Assembly: GCF_012113595.1 (NCBI RefSeq)
Contig: NZ_CP050831.1
Span: 5,208,001 to 5,272,000 of the forward strand
Reading direction: 5' to 3'
DNA from: Bacteroides faecium
GTDB lineage: Bacteria > Bacteroidota > Bacteroidia > Bacteroidales > Bacteroidaceae
Length of the DNA: 64,000 bases
Positions within the stretch are counted from its first letter, which is position 1; every line of letters starts with the position of its first letter. The position numbers and the translations under genes were made by a program. The notes under the pieces are model-generated. The model saw only the letters and a program-made list of their open reading frames with translations, searched no databases and was not told the origin of the DNA. This document shows, piece by piece, positions 43,971 to 53,301 of the stretch.

Positions 43971-45710
43971 ATGAAAAGAGGTATATTTTTGACAATTATT
44001 TTAAGTTTGTGTCTGGTCGCCTGTATTCCACAGGCCATGGCACAGAAGCAGAGCCGTCTGGAAAAACTGCTCAGGTATCTGAATGACAACGACGCTGACA
44101 AATGGCAGAAGAACCGCGAAAAGGTAGACGATGAAACGCAGGCATATTATGCTGAGGAACTGGAACTGCTGGATGTCCTCAACGGACTGTGGAACAAACA
44201 GAGCGAACAGGCAGCCACCGATTATTTCGGTTGTTATGAAAAGGCAGCCAAATCCTATTTCCCCAACATCTGCGATGAGGAGAAGATACAGCTTTCCAAC
44301 GTGCAGAACAAGGCGGAGCAATCTATCGTCTATATTTTAGAGACTTCGAATAATCAGATTCCTTTCAGCCGGACACTAATGGACAGCATCCGTTCAAGCG
44401 GTTATCCCGCAGATTCCGCACTGATACAGAAGTTACGGGATATCCGCGAAATGGCACTGCTGGAAGGTATGCTGAAAGCACCTGCACCCGGCATTTATCA
44501 GACGTACATGACCGAGTATCCGAACGGAAAATTCATCTCCCAGATCAATGCCGCCGAGAACAAGCGACTTTATCAGATTGTGAAGACAAATCCAACACCG
44601 GAGAATTTCAAAGCTTTCTTTGATAATCCCGCCATGCAAAAGTTCTTCACGGATACGGATACCCGCCCGTTTCTGGGTGAAGTGCAAGCGTTATATGACA
44701 ATTACCTGTTCCATAGCATTGACAGCTTACGGGAAGGGGGAAATGCAACGGCTATCCGACAAATCATCGATGACTACAAACGCACTCCTTATCTGGATAC
44801 CGCGGCGCGTACTCATCAGAACGACTTGGAGTATCTCAGTGAAAAAGCGGATTTCGAACTTTTAAAGCCGGCGATAGTCAGTTCCGAATCTTTGAGTCTG
44901 TTGCAGGAATTTCTTAGTACGCACAGATACAAGGAGTTTCGTGACCAGGCCAATGCGTTACGGACACCGTTTATCCTGCAAACAATCATTTCCACTCCCA
45001 CTTCCGTGAAATATTATAATGCAGGACGGCTGATAAAGTCTGCCGAAAACGACAGCACGGGAAATATCTCTACCACTTATTCGTATGACGACAAGGGGCA
45101 GCTCATCTCCACGTTATCACTGACCATGAAAAACGGGCAGGCAAGCAATGAAATGCAGACAAACAGGCTGTACGACCCGCAAGGTCACTGCATCTTTGAA
45201 GTACAGACGAATCCGAAGACCAAGACGGACATTTACCGGCGGACACGCCGTATCGGTGCTGATGGAAGTATCGAGAGCGATTCTCTGAGATATACGGATG
45301 GCAGACTCATCATTAGTACTTACAATAAGCAGGGCTTACTGACCGAAGCCAAAGAATATAATAAGAACGGAGAGCTCCAAGGCTACACCGCAAACAAATA
45401 TGATGATAAAGGCAGATTGATTGCCTCGCAACATCAGAACCTGCTTTTCGCCAACTCGTCCGATCAGATTATTTCACAGAAAGATGCTTATGAATATGAC
45501 AAGTACGGGTATCTGACGCAGATTGTCTACCAGCGGATTTTAGGGAATAACCAGAAAACGTCCGGCTGCCTGACTTGCATGTACGATAAATACGGGAACC
45601 GGATTGATGGAAATTCTTACTATGAGTATGACAATACGGGACAATGGATTTGCCGCACGAACCGGGACAACCCGAAAGATATGGAACGGATACAGTATAT
45701 TTATAAATAA
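43971..45710 (+). CDS. Exported protein with YD-repeat-like C-terminal half
   Basis: 579 residues with a signal peptide (MKRG, hydrophobic core 5-18, cut near AMA-Q at 24-25; a Cys at 18 makes a lipoprotein possible). The first 350 residues are helical and carry no motif I recognise. From about 355 on, short beta units recur (YSYDDKGQLISTL, YNKQGLLTEAKEYNKNGEL, YDDKGRLIASQ, YDKYGYLTQI, YDKYGNRIDG), like the antiparallel RHS/YD repeat fold. It probably sits in the periplasm or on the surface, and its role is unknown. It is followed by sodB. Confidence 0.65.
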   Translation: MKRGIFLTIILSLCLVACIPQAMAQKQSRLEKLLRYLNDNDADKWQKNREKVDDETQAYYAEELELLDVLNGLWNKQSEQAATDYFGCYEKAAKSYFPNICDEEKIQLSNVQNKAEQSIVYILETSNNQIPFSRTLMDSIRSSGYPADSALIQKLRDIREMALLEGMLKAPAPGIYQTYMTEYPNGKFISQINAAENKRLYQIVKTNPTPENFKAFFDNPAMQKFFTDTDTRPFLGEVQALYDNYLFHSIDSLREGGNATAIRQIIDDYKRTPYLDTAARTHQNDLEYLSEKADFELLKPAIVSSESLSLLQEFLSTHRYKEFRDQANALRTPFILQTIISTPTSVKYYNAGRLIKSAENDSTGNISTTYSYDDKGQLISTLSLTMKNGQASNEMQTNRLYDPQGHCIFEVQTNPKTKTDIYRRTRRIGADGSIESDSLRYTDGRLIISTYNKQGLLTEAKEYNKNGELQGYTANKYDDKGRLIASQHQNLLFANSSDQIISQKDAYEYDKYGYLTQIVYQRILGNNQKTSGCLTCMYDKYGNRIDGNSYYEYDNTGQWICRTNRDNPKDMERIQYIYK

Positions 45711-45821
45711 AAGAAGATGCTGTGAACATTTTGCGGAAGGCTTCTGTTATTATAGTATAACAAGCCAATTAAAACTTGTAACATTATGAATACTATATTA
45801 ATGTCTTTAATTATGATGACC

Positions 45822-46403
45822 ATGACTTACGAAATGCCTAAACTTCCTTACGCAAACAATGCGTTGGAACCTGTAATCAGTCAGCAAACGATAGATTTCC
45901 ATTACGGAAAACATCTACAAACGTATGTAAATAATCTGAATAGCCTCGTACCGGGAACAGAATATGAAGGTAAAACGGTGGAAGAAATCGTTGCCGCAGC
46001 ACCGGATGGAGCTATATTCAATAACGCCGGACAAGTATTGAACCACAATCTGTATTTCCTGCAATTTGCCCCGAAACCTGCGAAGAAGGAACCGGCAGGC
46101 AAACTGGGAGAAGCTATCAAACGTGACTTCGGCAGCTTTGAAAACTTCAAGAAAGAATTCAACGCAGCAGCAGTAGGATTGTTCGGTTCGGGATGGGCTT
46201 GGTTGTCCGTTGACAAAGACGGCAAACTGCACATCACCAAAGAAGGAAACGGCAGCAACCCTGTACGTGCCGGACTGAAGCCGCTTCTCGGATTCGACGT
46301 GTGGGAACACTCCTATTATCTGGATTACCAAAACCGCCGTGCCGACCATGTCAACGCCCTGTGGAACATCATCGACTGGGATGTGGTTGAAAAAAGAATG
46401 TAA
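45822..46403 (+). CDS. sodB: Superoxide dismutase (Fe/Mn type)
   Basis: 193 residues from ATG 45822, matching the start MTYEMPKLPYAN that I recall for Bacteroides SodB. An ATG 12 codons upstream (45786) would add a hydrophobic leader and is less likely. Metal ligands are H27 (FHYGKH), H75 (LNHNLYF), D159 and H163 (DVWEHSYYLDY). Bacteroides enzymes of this type use Fe, or Mn when oxygen is present, and convert superoxide to peroxide and oxygen in the cytoplasm. A strong terminator follows. Confidence 0.95.
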   Translation: MTYEMPKLPYANNALEPVISQQTIDFHYGKHLQTYVNNLNSLVPGTEYEGKTVEEIVAAAPDGAIFNNAGQVLNHNLYFLQFAPKPAKKEPAGKLGEAIKRDFGSFENFKKEFNAAAVGLFGSGWAWLSVDKDGKLHITKEGNGSNPVRAGLKPLLGFDVWEHSYYLDYQNRRADHVNALWNIIDWDVVEKRM

Positions 46404-46432
46404 CCGGATTTACTGACTAAACTATACTAATG

Positions 46433-46468
46433 AAAAGGTCGTTGTGAAAATCACAGCGGCCTTTTTTC
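46433..46468 (+). terminator. Terminator after sodB
   Basis: A 14-base stem from AAAAGGTCGTTGTG to CACAGCGGCCTTTT with two G-T pairs and a 5-base loop, ending in a T-run. Confidence 0.85.
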
Positions 46469-46490
46469 TCACATAAAAAATCAATATTTA

Positions 46491-46521
46491 TTGTATATCA
46501 GCTACATTAGTTGTATTTTTG
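46491..46521 (+). promoter_or_regulatory. Promoter of the orphan sensor kinase
   Basis: TTG (46491-46493), 20 bases, then TATTTTTG (46514-46521), 29 bases before the start codon. Confidence 0.65.
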
Positions 46522-46550
46522 CAACACTCATATCAGCATAACAAACAATT

Positions 46551-48533
46551 ATGACATTACATAAAGGAAAAAACATACGATTGATTACCGCCATTGCCTT
46601 TCTCCTTTTCTTCCCTATTTTCTGCAATGCCGCCACCGCAGAAGAATCTGAGGAAGAAATACTTTTCATCACTTCTTATAATGCCGATACTAAATATACT
46701 TACGATAACATCAGTGCATTTATAAAGACTTATACGCAATTGGGCGGAAAATACTCTACCATTGTAGAAAATATGAATGCAACGGATTTAACCCAGGCCC
46801 ATAAATGGAAAAAGACACTGACCGATATTCTGGACAAGCATCCGAAAGCGAAGTTAGTTGTCCTACTGGGTGGTGAAGCATGGAGCAGTTTCCTTCATCT
46901 CGAAGATGAGAAATACAAGCAGCTCCCCGTTTTCTTCGCAATGGCTTCACGCAACGGCATCCATATCCCGGATGATTCTATTGATATCCGAAGTTATGAG
47001 CCTCAAAGCATTGACTTAACGGAGAAGATGAAAGAGTACAATGTAAAATACTGTAATACATACGAATATGACATCAACAAAGATATAGAAATGATGCAGG
47101 ATTTTTATCCGGAAATGGATAACCTGGTATTCGTATCAGACAATACATACAATGGACTGGCTGAGCTTGCCTGGTTCAAAAAGAACCTGAAAAATTATCC
47201 GGAATTGTCGGTTACTTATATCGACGGTCGTATTCATACCATTGATACGGCTGTCAGCCAGCTACGGAATCTTTCGCCAAAATCAGTGATGTTACTCGGC
47301 ATCTGGCGGGTGGACAACCGTGGAATTACCTATATGAATAACTCCGTTTATGCTTTTTCCAAAGCCAACCCTTTGCTGCCGGTGTTCAGCCTGACTTCCA
47401 CCGCCATAGGATACTGGGCTATCGGCGGATATGTTCCCCAATATGAAGGGGTGGGAAAAAGTATGGGAGAATATGCCTACCAATTTTTAGACCGGGGGAA
47501 AACTGATATCAGAAGCATCAATATTCTACCTAATAAGTATAAATTTGATGCCAACAAGCTGAAAGAATGGGGATTTGAAGATAAGAAACTGCCTGTCGGC
47601 TCGCTTGTTATCAATCAGCCGATTCCTTTCTTTGTGGCTTATAAGACGGAGGTACAGTTCATCCTGCTCATATTCCTGGTATTGATAGGCGGATTGATGA
47701 TTTCACTATATTACTATTACCGGACTAAAATCCTGAAAAACCACCTCGAAAGAACGACGGAACAATTGCGGGAAGACAAAAAGAAACTGGAAGCGTCCGA
47801 AATCGAACTGCGTGATGCCAAGGAACGTGCCGAGGAAGCCAATCAACTGAAAAGCGCCTTTGTGTCGAACATGAGCCACGAAATACGGACACCGCTGAAT
47901 GCCATCGTAGGCTTTTCCAGTCTGATTGTTGATTCGGTAGACCATAACGGCGAACTTCAGGAATACGCGAATATTGTTCAGACTAATTCCAATCTGTTAC
48001 TCCAATTAATTAGCGATGTATTGGATATATCACGTTTGGAGTCAGGTAAATTGCAATTCAAATATGAGTGGTGTGAATTGATGAATCATTGTCAAAACAT
48101 GATTACTCTGACGAATCAGAATAAAACGAAAGATGTAAATATCAGTCTCCAGATGCCCAAAGAGCCGTATCTATTATATACCGACCCGCTGCGCCTGCAA
48201 CAAATCATTATCAATCTGCTGAATAATGCGTTGAAATTCACGCCTGCGGGAGGAAGTATCACACTGGACTACAAAGTGGACGAAGAAAAGCAATGTATGT
48301 TATTCTCCGTGACTGATACCGGTACAGGAATCCCCGAAGAGAAACAGGAACTCGTATTCCAGCGTTTCGAGAAACTGAACGAGTTTATTCAGGGAACGGG
48401 ACTGGGACTGGCTATCTGCAAGTTGACCATTCAGTACATGCAAGGTGATATATGGATTGACAAGAACTACAAGAATGGCGCACGATTTGTCTTTTCCCAT
48501 CCTATCAAAAAACAGGAATCGGCAGAAAAATGA
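46551..48533 (+). CDS. Sensor histidine kinase with periplasmic binding-protein-like sensor
   Basis: 660 residues. A signal/anchor segment (about 9-28) precedes a periplasmic domain (30-365) of the ABC substrate-binding type: EILFITSYNADTKYTYDN, VVLLGGEAW, DNLVFVSDNTYNG and GYWAIGGYVPQYEGVG. Transmembrane segment at 367-390, then a coiled coil (393-435). HisKA has H443 in FVSNMSHEIRTPLN, and the HATPase domain has LLNNALKFT, DTGTGIPEE and GTGLGLAI. It lacks a receiver domain and no response regulator gene is next to it, so its partner lies elsewhere. The ligand is unknown. Confidence 0.88.
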   Translation: MTLHKGKNIRLITAIAFLLFFPIFCNAATAEESEEEILFITSYNADTKYTYDNISAFIKTYTQLGGKYSTIVENMNATDLTQAHKWKKTLTDILDKHPKAKLVVLLGGEAWSSFLHLEDEKYKQLPVFFAMASRNGIHIPDDSIDIRSYEPQSIDLTEKMKEYNVKYCNTYEYDINKDIEMMQDFYPEMDNLVFVSDNTYNGLAELAWFKKNLKNYPELSVTYIDGRIHTIDTAVSQLRNLSPKSVMLLGIWRVDNRGITYMNNSVYAFSKANPLLPVFSLTSTAIGYWAIGGYVPQYEGVGKSMGEYAYQFLDRGKTDIRSINILPNKYKFDANKLKEWGFEDKKLPVGSLVINQPIPFFVAYKTEVQFILLIFLVLIGGLMISLYYYYRTKILKNHLERTTEQLREDKKKLEASEIELRDAKERAEEANQLKSAFVSNMSHEIRTPLNAIVGFSSLIVDSVDHNGELQEYANIVQTNSNLLLQLISDVLDISRLESGKLQFKYEWCELMNHCQNMITLTNQNKTKDVNISLQMPKEPYLLYTDPLRLQQIIINLLNNALKFTPAGGSITLDYKVDEEKQCMLFSVTDTGTGIPEEKQELVFQRFEKLNEFIQGTGLGLAICKLTIQYMQGDIWIDKNYKNGARFVFSHPIKKQESAEK

Positions 48534-48575
48534 AAAATAATCTGTCGATTTAGTGTTTTTCTGTTTCTTTTTCGC

Positions 48576-48583
48576 TTACTTTG
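48576..48583 (+). promoter_or_regulatory. Possible -7 box of the thiamin operon
   Basis: TTACTTTG differs from TAnnTTTG at one base and lies 11 bases before the riboswitch, which would put the start of transcription at its first stem. Confidence 0.4.
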
Positions 48584-48593
48584 CCCCCGTAAA

Positions 48594-48670
48594 GACAAAG
48601 GGGTGCCCCATGAGGGGCTGAGATTATACCCTAGGAACCTGAGGCAGTTAGTACTGACGTAGGGATTGTG
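48594..48670 (+). promoter_or_regulatory. TPP riboswitch (THI element)
   Basis: It carries the conserved thi-box segments: AAAGGGGTGCC, GGGGCTGAGAT-TATACCC, GAACCTGA and CAGTTAGTACTGACGTAGGGA, with a closing ACAA/TTGT stem. It lies 72 bases before thiS. No clear terminator hairpin is seen between it and thiS, so control of translation start is more likely than attenuation. The TPP-bound form should shut off the whole operon. Confidence 0.93.
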
Positions 48671-48742
48671 TTTCTTCTTATCGCCTTTCCATAAAAGCAC
48701 GCTCTTTGTATTTACTTTCAACTTATTTATTCTGATAGGACA

Positions 48743-48943
48743 ATGAAAGTACAAGTGAACAACAAAGAGGTGGAAATGATTCCCGACTCTACCCTTACAC
48801 AACTGACAGCGCAACTCGAACTTCCGGTTCAGGGTATCGCTATCGCCGTGAACAACAAAATGATTCCCCGCACCGAGTGGGAACGTTTCACGCTTCATGA
48901 GAATGACAACCTGGTAATTATCAAGGCAGCATGCGGAGGATAA
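48743..48943 (+). CDS. thiS: Sulfur carrier protein ThiS
   Basis: 66 residues of ubiquitin fold ending in CGG, the Gly-Gly tail that is adenylated and turned into thiocarboxylate. It delivers sulfur to ThiG for thiazole formation. First gene of the thiamin operon behind the TPP riboswitch, overlapping no other gene; thiE starts 4 bases after its stop codon. Confidence 0.95.
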   Translation: MKVQVNNKEVEMIPDSTLTQLTAQLELPVQGIAIAVNNKMIPRTEWERFTLHENDNLVIIKAACGG

Positions 48944-48947
48944 AGTG

Positions 48948-49565
48948 ATGGTCAGTCTACAATTTATCACGCATCAGACCGAACGGTATTCATACTTCGA
49001 ATCGGCACGTATGGCACTCGAAGGCGGGTGCAAATGGATTCAACTACGCATGAAGGATGCTTCTCTCAAGGAAGTGGAAGCGGTGGCACTGCAACTGAAA
49101 CCACTTTGTAAAGAGTACGAAGCGGTTTTAATTCTCGACGACCACGTCGAACTGGTCAAAAAACTGGAAGTGGACGGCGTGCACCTGGGTAAAAAGGATA
49201 TGCCTATCGACCAGGCAAGGCAAATGCTCGGAGAAGCCTTTATTATCGGCGGCACGGCAAATACATTCGAAGACGTCGTGCAGCATTATCGCGCCGGAGC
49301 CGACTATCTCGGCATCGGGCCTTTCCGGTTCACTACTACCAAGAAGAACCTGAGCCCTGTACTGGGCTTGGAAGGATATTCGTCCATCCTTTCCCAAATG
49401 AAGGAAGCGAATATCGAACTGCCCGTAGTGGCTATCGGTGGAATCACGAACGAGGATATTCCTGATATTCTCCGCACAGGAGTCAACGGGATTGCCATGT
49501 CCGGCACGATTCTCCGGGCTGAAAATCCGGTAGAGGAAACACGAAAAATTCTAAGTAATTCATAA
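48948..49565 (+). CDS. thiE: Thiamin-phosphate synthase
   Basis: 205 residues from ATG 48948; an in-frame GTG one codon earlier is possible. TIM-barrel fold with WIQLRMKD (pyrimidine-phosphate site), LILDDHVEL, VDGVHLGKKD, GADYLGIGPF and VVAIGGIT. It joins HMP-PP with thiazole phosphate to make thiamin phosphate. A second, more divergent ThiE-like protein closes the operon (54056-54664). Confidence 0.92.
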   Translation: MVSLQFITHQTERYSYFESARMALEGGCKWIQLRMKDASLKEVEAVALQLKPLCKEYEAVLILDDHVELVKKLEVDGVHLGKKDMPIDQARQMLGEAFIIGGTANTFEDVVQHYRAGADYLGIGPFRFTTTKKNLSPVLGLEGYSSILSQMKEANIELPVVAIGGITNEDIPDILRTGVNGIAMSGTILRAENPVEETRKILSNS

Positions 49566-49597
49566 ATCAACATCTATCATTCTAAATTCCAAAAAAC

Positions 49598-50374
49598 ATG
49601 GAAAAGTTAGTAATTGCAGGACGTGAATTTAACTCACGCCTTTTCCTGGGAACAGGAAAATTCAATTCCAATGAAGTAATGGAACAGTCCATTCTGGCTT
49701 CAGGCACAGAAATGGTGACGGTTGCCATGAAACGTATCGACATGGACAATAAAGAGGACGACATGCTGAAACATATTATCCATCCGAATATCCAGTTATT
49801 GCCCAATACTTCCGGTGTACGTGATGCGGAAGAAGCTGTTTTTGCCGCACAGATGGCGCGTGAAGCGTTCGGTACGAACTGGCTGAAACTGGAAATTCAT
49901 CCCGATCCCCGTTATCTGCTCCCCGACTCTATCGAGACACTGAAGGCTACGGAAGAGTTGGTAAAACTGGGCTTTATCGTATTGCCCTATTGCCAGGCAG
50001 ACCCTGTGCTTTGCAAACGTCTGGAAGAAGCCGGTGCAGCTACCGTCATGCCTCTTGGTGCTCCGATTGGCACGAATAAGGGATTGCAAACTAAAGAGTT
50101 CCTGCAAATCATTATCGAACAGGCAGGTATCCCCGTTGTTGTCGATGCCGGTATCGGCGCGCCAAGCCATGCTGCCGAAGCAATGGAACTGGGTGCTTCT
50201 GCCGTATTGGTGAATACGGCAATCGCCGTTGCCGGAAACCCGGTAGAGATGGCAAAGGCTTTCAAAGCTGCCACCGAAGCCGGAAGACGGGCTTACGAAG
50301 CGGGATTAGGACTGCAAGCGAACAACTTTATAGCCGAAGCAAGCTCACCTCTGACTGCTTTCCTGGATAAATAA
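49598..50374 (+). CDS. thiG: Thiazole synthase
   Basis: 258 residues, TIM barrel. K97 in WLKLEI is the lysine that forms the imine with deoxyxylulose phosphate. The phosphate-binding loops VVDAGIGAPSHA and LVNTAIAVAGNP are intact. It makes the thiazole ring from DXP, ThiS-thiocarboxylate and dehydroglycine supplied by ThiH. Confidence 0.95.
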   Translation: MEKLVIAGREFNSRLFLGTGKFNSNEVMEQSILASGTEMVTVAMKRIDMDNKEDDMLKHIIHPNIQLLPNTSGVRDAEEAVFAAQMAREAFGTNWLKLEIHPDPRYLLPDSIETLKATEELVKLGFIVLPYCQADPVLCKRLEEAGAATVMPLGAPIGTNKGLQTKEFLQIIIEQAGIPVVVDAGIGAPSHAAEAMELGASAVLVNTAIAVAGNPVEMAKAFKAATEAGRRAYEAGLGLQANNFIAEASSPLTAFLDK

Positions 50375-50408
50375 TATGAATGAGTAGCTGACTACTAAAA
50401 AAACAATT

Positions 50409-52097
50409 ATGGAACAAAGAATAAAATTTCCCCGCTCTCAAAAAGTATATTTACCCGGCAAACTTTATCCGAATATCCGTGTAGCCATGCGGAAAGTGGA
50501 ACAAGTGCCCAGCGTCAGTTTTGAAGGCGAAGAAAAGATTGCGACACCGAATCCCGAAGTATATGTATATGATACCAGCGGTCCGTTCAGCGACACGGAT
50601 ATGAGTATCGACCTTAAAAAAGGCTTGCCGCGAATGCGCGAAGAATGGATTGTAGGTCGCGGTGATGTGGAACAACTTCCTGAAATCACATCCGAATACG
50701 GACGCATGAGACGGGATGACAAGAATCTCGACCACCTGCGTTTTGAACATATCGCCCTGCCTTATCGTGCAAAAAAAGGGGAAGCTATCACCCAAATGGC
50801 GTATGCCAAAAGAGGTATCATCACTCCCGAAATGGAGTATGTGGCTATCCGTGAGAATATGAACTGTGAGGAATTGGGAATAAAAAGCCATATCACCCCT
50901 GAATTTGTCCGCCGGGAGATTGCGGAAGGACGTGCCGTACTGCCTGCCAATATCAATCATCCGGAAGCCGAACCGATGATTATCGGACGCAACTTTCTAG
51001 TGAAAATCAATACGAATATCGGAAACTCCGCTACTACTTCGAGCATTGACGAAGAAGTGGAAAAAGCATTGTGGAGTTGCAAATGGGGCGGTGATACTTT
51101 GATGGATCTCTCTACGGGAGAAAATATCCACGAGACACGCGAGTGGATTATCCGCAATTGCCCCGTTCCGGTCGGCACGGTTCCTATCTATCAGGCACTT
51201 GAAAAAGTAAACGGTGTAGTGGAAGACCTGACATGGGAAATCTACCGGGATACTTTGATTGAACAATGCGAGCAGGGAGTGGATTATTTTACGATTCATG
51301 CAGGTATCCGCCGCCATAATGTACACCTTGCCGATAATCGCCTGTGTGGTATTGTCAGTCGCGGGGGAAGTATTATGAGTAAATGGTGCCTGGAGCATGA
51401 CCAGGAGAGTTTCTTGTATGATCACTTCGATGATATTTGTGATATTCTGGCAGAGTATGATGTAGCGGTGTCTTTGGGAGACGGACTTCGTCCGGGTTCT
51501 ATCTATGATGCCAACGATGAAGCTCAGTTTGCAGAACTGGATACGATGGGAGAACTGGTACTTCGCGCCTGGGACAAGAATGTCCAGGCATTTATCGAAG
51601 GCCCCGGGCATGTGCCGATGCACAAGATTAAAGAGAATATGGAACGTCAGATTGAGAAGTGCCACGATGCACCGTTCTACACGCTCGGCCCGTTGGTGAC
51701 GGATATCGCTCCGGGATACGACCATATCACTTCCGCTATCGGTGCCGCACAAATCGGATGGCTGGGTACGGCAATGCTTTGTTATGTGACTCCGAAGGAG
51801 CATCTTGCCCTGCCGGACAAAGAAGATGTCCGTGTAGGAGTTATCACCTACAAGATAGCTGCTCATGCCGCCGACCTTGCCAAAGGGCATCCGGGTGCAC
51901 AGGTACGTGACAACGCACTGAGCAAAGCACGTTATGAGTTCCGTTGGAAAGACCAGTTCGACTTGTCACTCGACCCGGAACGGGCACAGACTTATTTCCG
52001 TGCAGGACACCACATCGACGGGGAATATTGTACGATGTGCGGGCCCAACTTCTGTGCGATGCGATTATCACGTGATTTAAAAAAGAGTAAGAAGTAA
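50409..52097 (+). CDS. thiC: Phosphomethylpyrimidine synthase
   Basis: 562 residues, somewhat shorter than proteobacterial ThiC, which carry a longer N-terminus. It converts aminoimidazole ribotide to HMP-P by radical SAM chemistry. The atypical C-terminal cluster motif C-x2-C-x4-C is present at C541, C544 and C549 (YCTMCGPNFC). Core motifs GDGLRPGS and EGPGHVP are conserved. HMP-P kinase (thiD) is not in this operon. Confidence 0.95.
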   Translation: MEQRIKFPRSQKVYLPGKLYPNIRVAMRKVEQVPSVSFEGEEKIATPNPEVYVYDTSGPFSDTDMSIDLKKGLPRMREEWIVGRGDVEQLPEITSEYGRMRRDDKNLDHLRFEHIALPYRAKKGEAITQMAYAKRGIITPEMEYVAIRENMNCEELGIKSHITPEFVRREIAEGRAVLPANINHPEAEPMIIGRNFLVKINTNIGNSATTSSIDEEVEKALWSCKWGGDTLMDLSTGENIHETREWIIRNCPVPVGTVPIYQALEKVNGVVEDLTWEIYRDTLIEQCEQGVDYFTIHAGIRRHNVHLADNRLCGIVSRGGSIMSKWCLEHDQESFLYDHFDDICDILAEYDVAVSLGDGLRPGSIYDANDEAQFAELDTMGELVLRAWDKNVQAFIEGPGHVPMHKIKENMERQIEKCHDAPFYTLGPLVTDIAPGYDHITSAIGAAQIGWLGTAMLCYVTPKEHLALPDKEDVRVGVITYKIAAHAADLAKGHPGAQVRDNALSKARYEFRWKDQFDLSLDPERAQTYFRAGHHIDGEYCTMCGPNFCAMRLSRDLKKSKK

Positions 52098-52172
52098 AAA
52101 GAGGAAAAAGGTTCTGACAACCTCTCAACCTCATTTTTCAATTCTCAATTTTTAATTTTTAATTTAATAAGA

Positions 52173-53297
52173 ATGTTCTCTGACGAATTAGAAAAAATAC
52201 CCTGGGAAGAGACGACAAAAGCCATCTATTCCAAAACTGATGCCGATGTACGCCGTGCATTAGGTAAGAAAGAACATTTGGACGTCAACGACTTTATGGC
52301 GCTGATTTCACCTGCCGCCACTCCTTATCTGGAAGTGATGGCACGCCTTAGCCAAAAATATACAATGGAACGGTTCGGCAAGACAATCTCTATGTTTGTG
52401 CCGCTCTATCTGACTAATTCATGTACCAATTCCTGTGTCTATTGTGGTTTTCACATCAGTAACCCGATGAAAAGAACGATACTGACAGAGGAAGAAATAA
52501 TCAATGAATACAAGGCTATCAAGCGATTGGCTCCTTTCGAGAATCTTCTGCTCGTGACGGGTGAGAATCCTGCGGCAGCCGGAGTTCCGTACATCGCCCG
52601 TGCACTGGATTTGGCAAAGCCTTATTTCAGTAATCTGCAAATTGAGGTAATGCCGCTTAAAGTGGAAGAATATAAGGAACTGACGGATCATGGACTGAAC
52701 GGAGTGATTTGTTTCCAGGAGACTTATAATAAGTCAAATTACAAGACGTATCATCCAAGAGGCATGAAGTCTAAATTTGAATGGCGCGTGGATGGTTTCG
52801 ACCGTATGGGACAGGCAGGTGTGCACAAGATTGGTATGGGTGTCCTGATCGGACTGGAAGAATGGCGGACGGATGTCACCATGATGGCTTATCATCTGCG
52901 TTATCTGCAAAAATATTACTGGAAAACAAAATACAGCGTCAACTTCCCGCGCATGCGCCCGTCGGAGAATGGCGGTTTCCAACCGAACGTAATCATGAAC
53001 GACCGGGAACTGGCTCAACTGACATTCGCCATGCGTATCTTCGACCATGATGTGGACATCTCTTATTCCACCCGCGAAAGTGCTGAAATCCGGAATAATA
53101 TGGCTACACTGGGTGTAACGACTATGAGTGCGGAAAGTAAAACAGAGCCGGGAGGATATTACAGTTATCCACAGACACTAGAACAATTTCATGTCAGCGA
53201 TGAACGGAAAGCGGTAGAGGTTGAACGTGATTTGAGAAAGTTAGGCCGTGAACCGATTTGGAAAGATTGGGATCAGTCTTTCGATTTTAAAAGATAA
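52173..53297 (+). CDS. thiH: Tyrosine lyase ThiH (2-iminoacetate synthase)
   Basis: 374 residues, radical SAM enzyme with CTNSCVYC (C84, C88, C91) binding the 4Fe-4S cluster. The ThiH/BATS domain is visible (SVNFPRMRPSENG, SYSTRESAEIRNN). It cleaves tyrosine to dehydroglycine for ThiG, the anaerobic route. A short hairpin (AGGTT/AACCT) and AT-rich repeats fill the 75 bases after thiC. Confidence 0.95.
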   Translation: MFSDELEKIPWEETTKAIYSKTDADVRRALGKKEHLDVNDFMALISPAATPYLEVMARLSQKYTMERFGKTISMFVPLYLTNSCTNSCVYCGFHISNPMKRTILTEEEIINEYKAIKRLAPFENLLLVTGENPAAAGVPYIARALDLAKPYFSNLQIEVMPLKVEEYKELTDHGLNGVICFQETYNKSNYKTYHPRGMKSKFEWRVDGFDRMGQAGVHKIGMGVLIGLEEWRTDVTMMAYHLRYLQKYYWKTKYSVNFPRMRPSENGGFQPNVIMNDRELAQLTFAMRIFDHDVDISYSTRESAEIRNNMATLGVTTMSAESKTEPGGYYSYPQTLEQFHVSDERKAVEVERDLRKLGREPIWKDWDQSFDFKR

Positions 53298-53301
53298 ACG
53301 G

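Noticed and set aside
50997..51890. 297-codon ORF antisense to thiC
   Set aside because: A shadow of the thiC reading frame; no start context and no recognisable domain.
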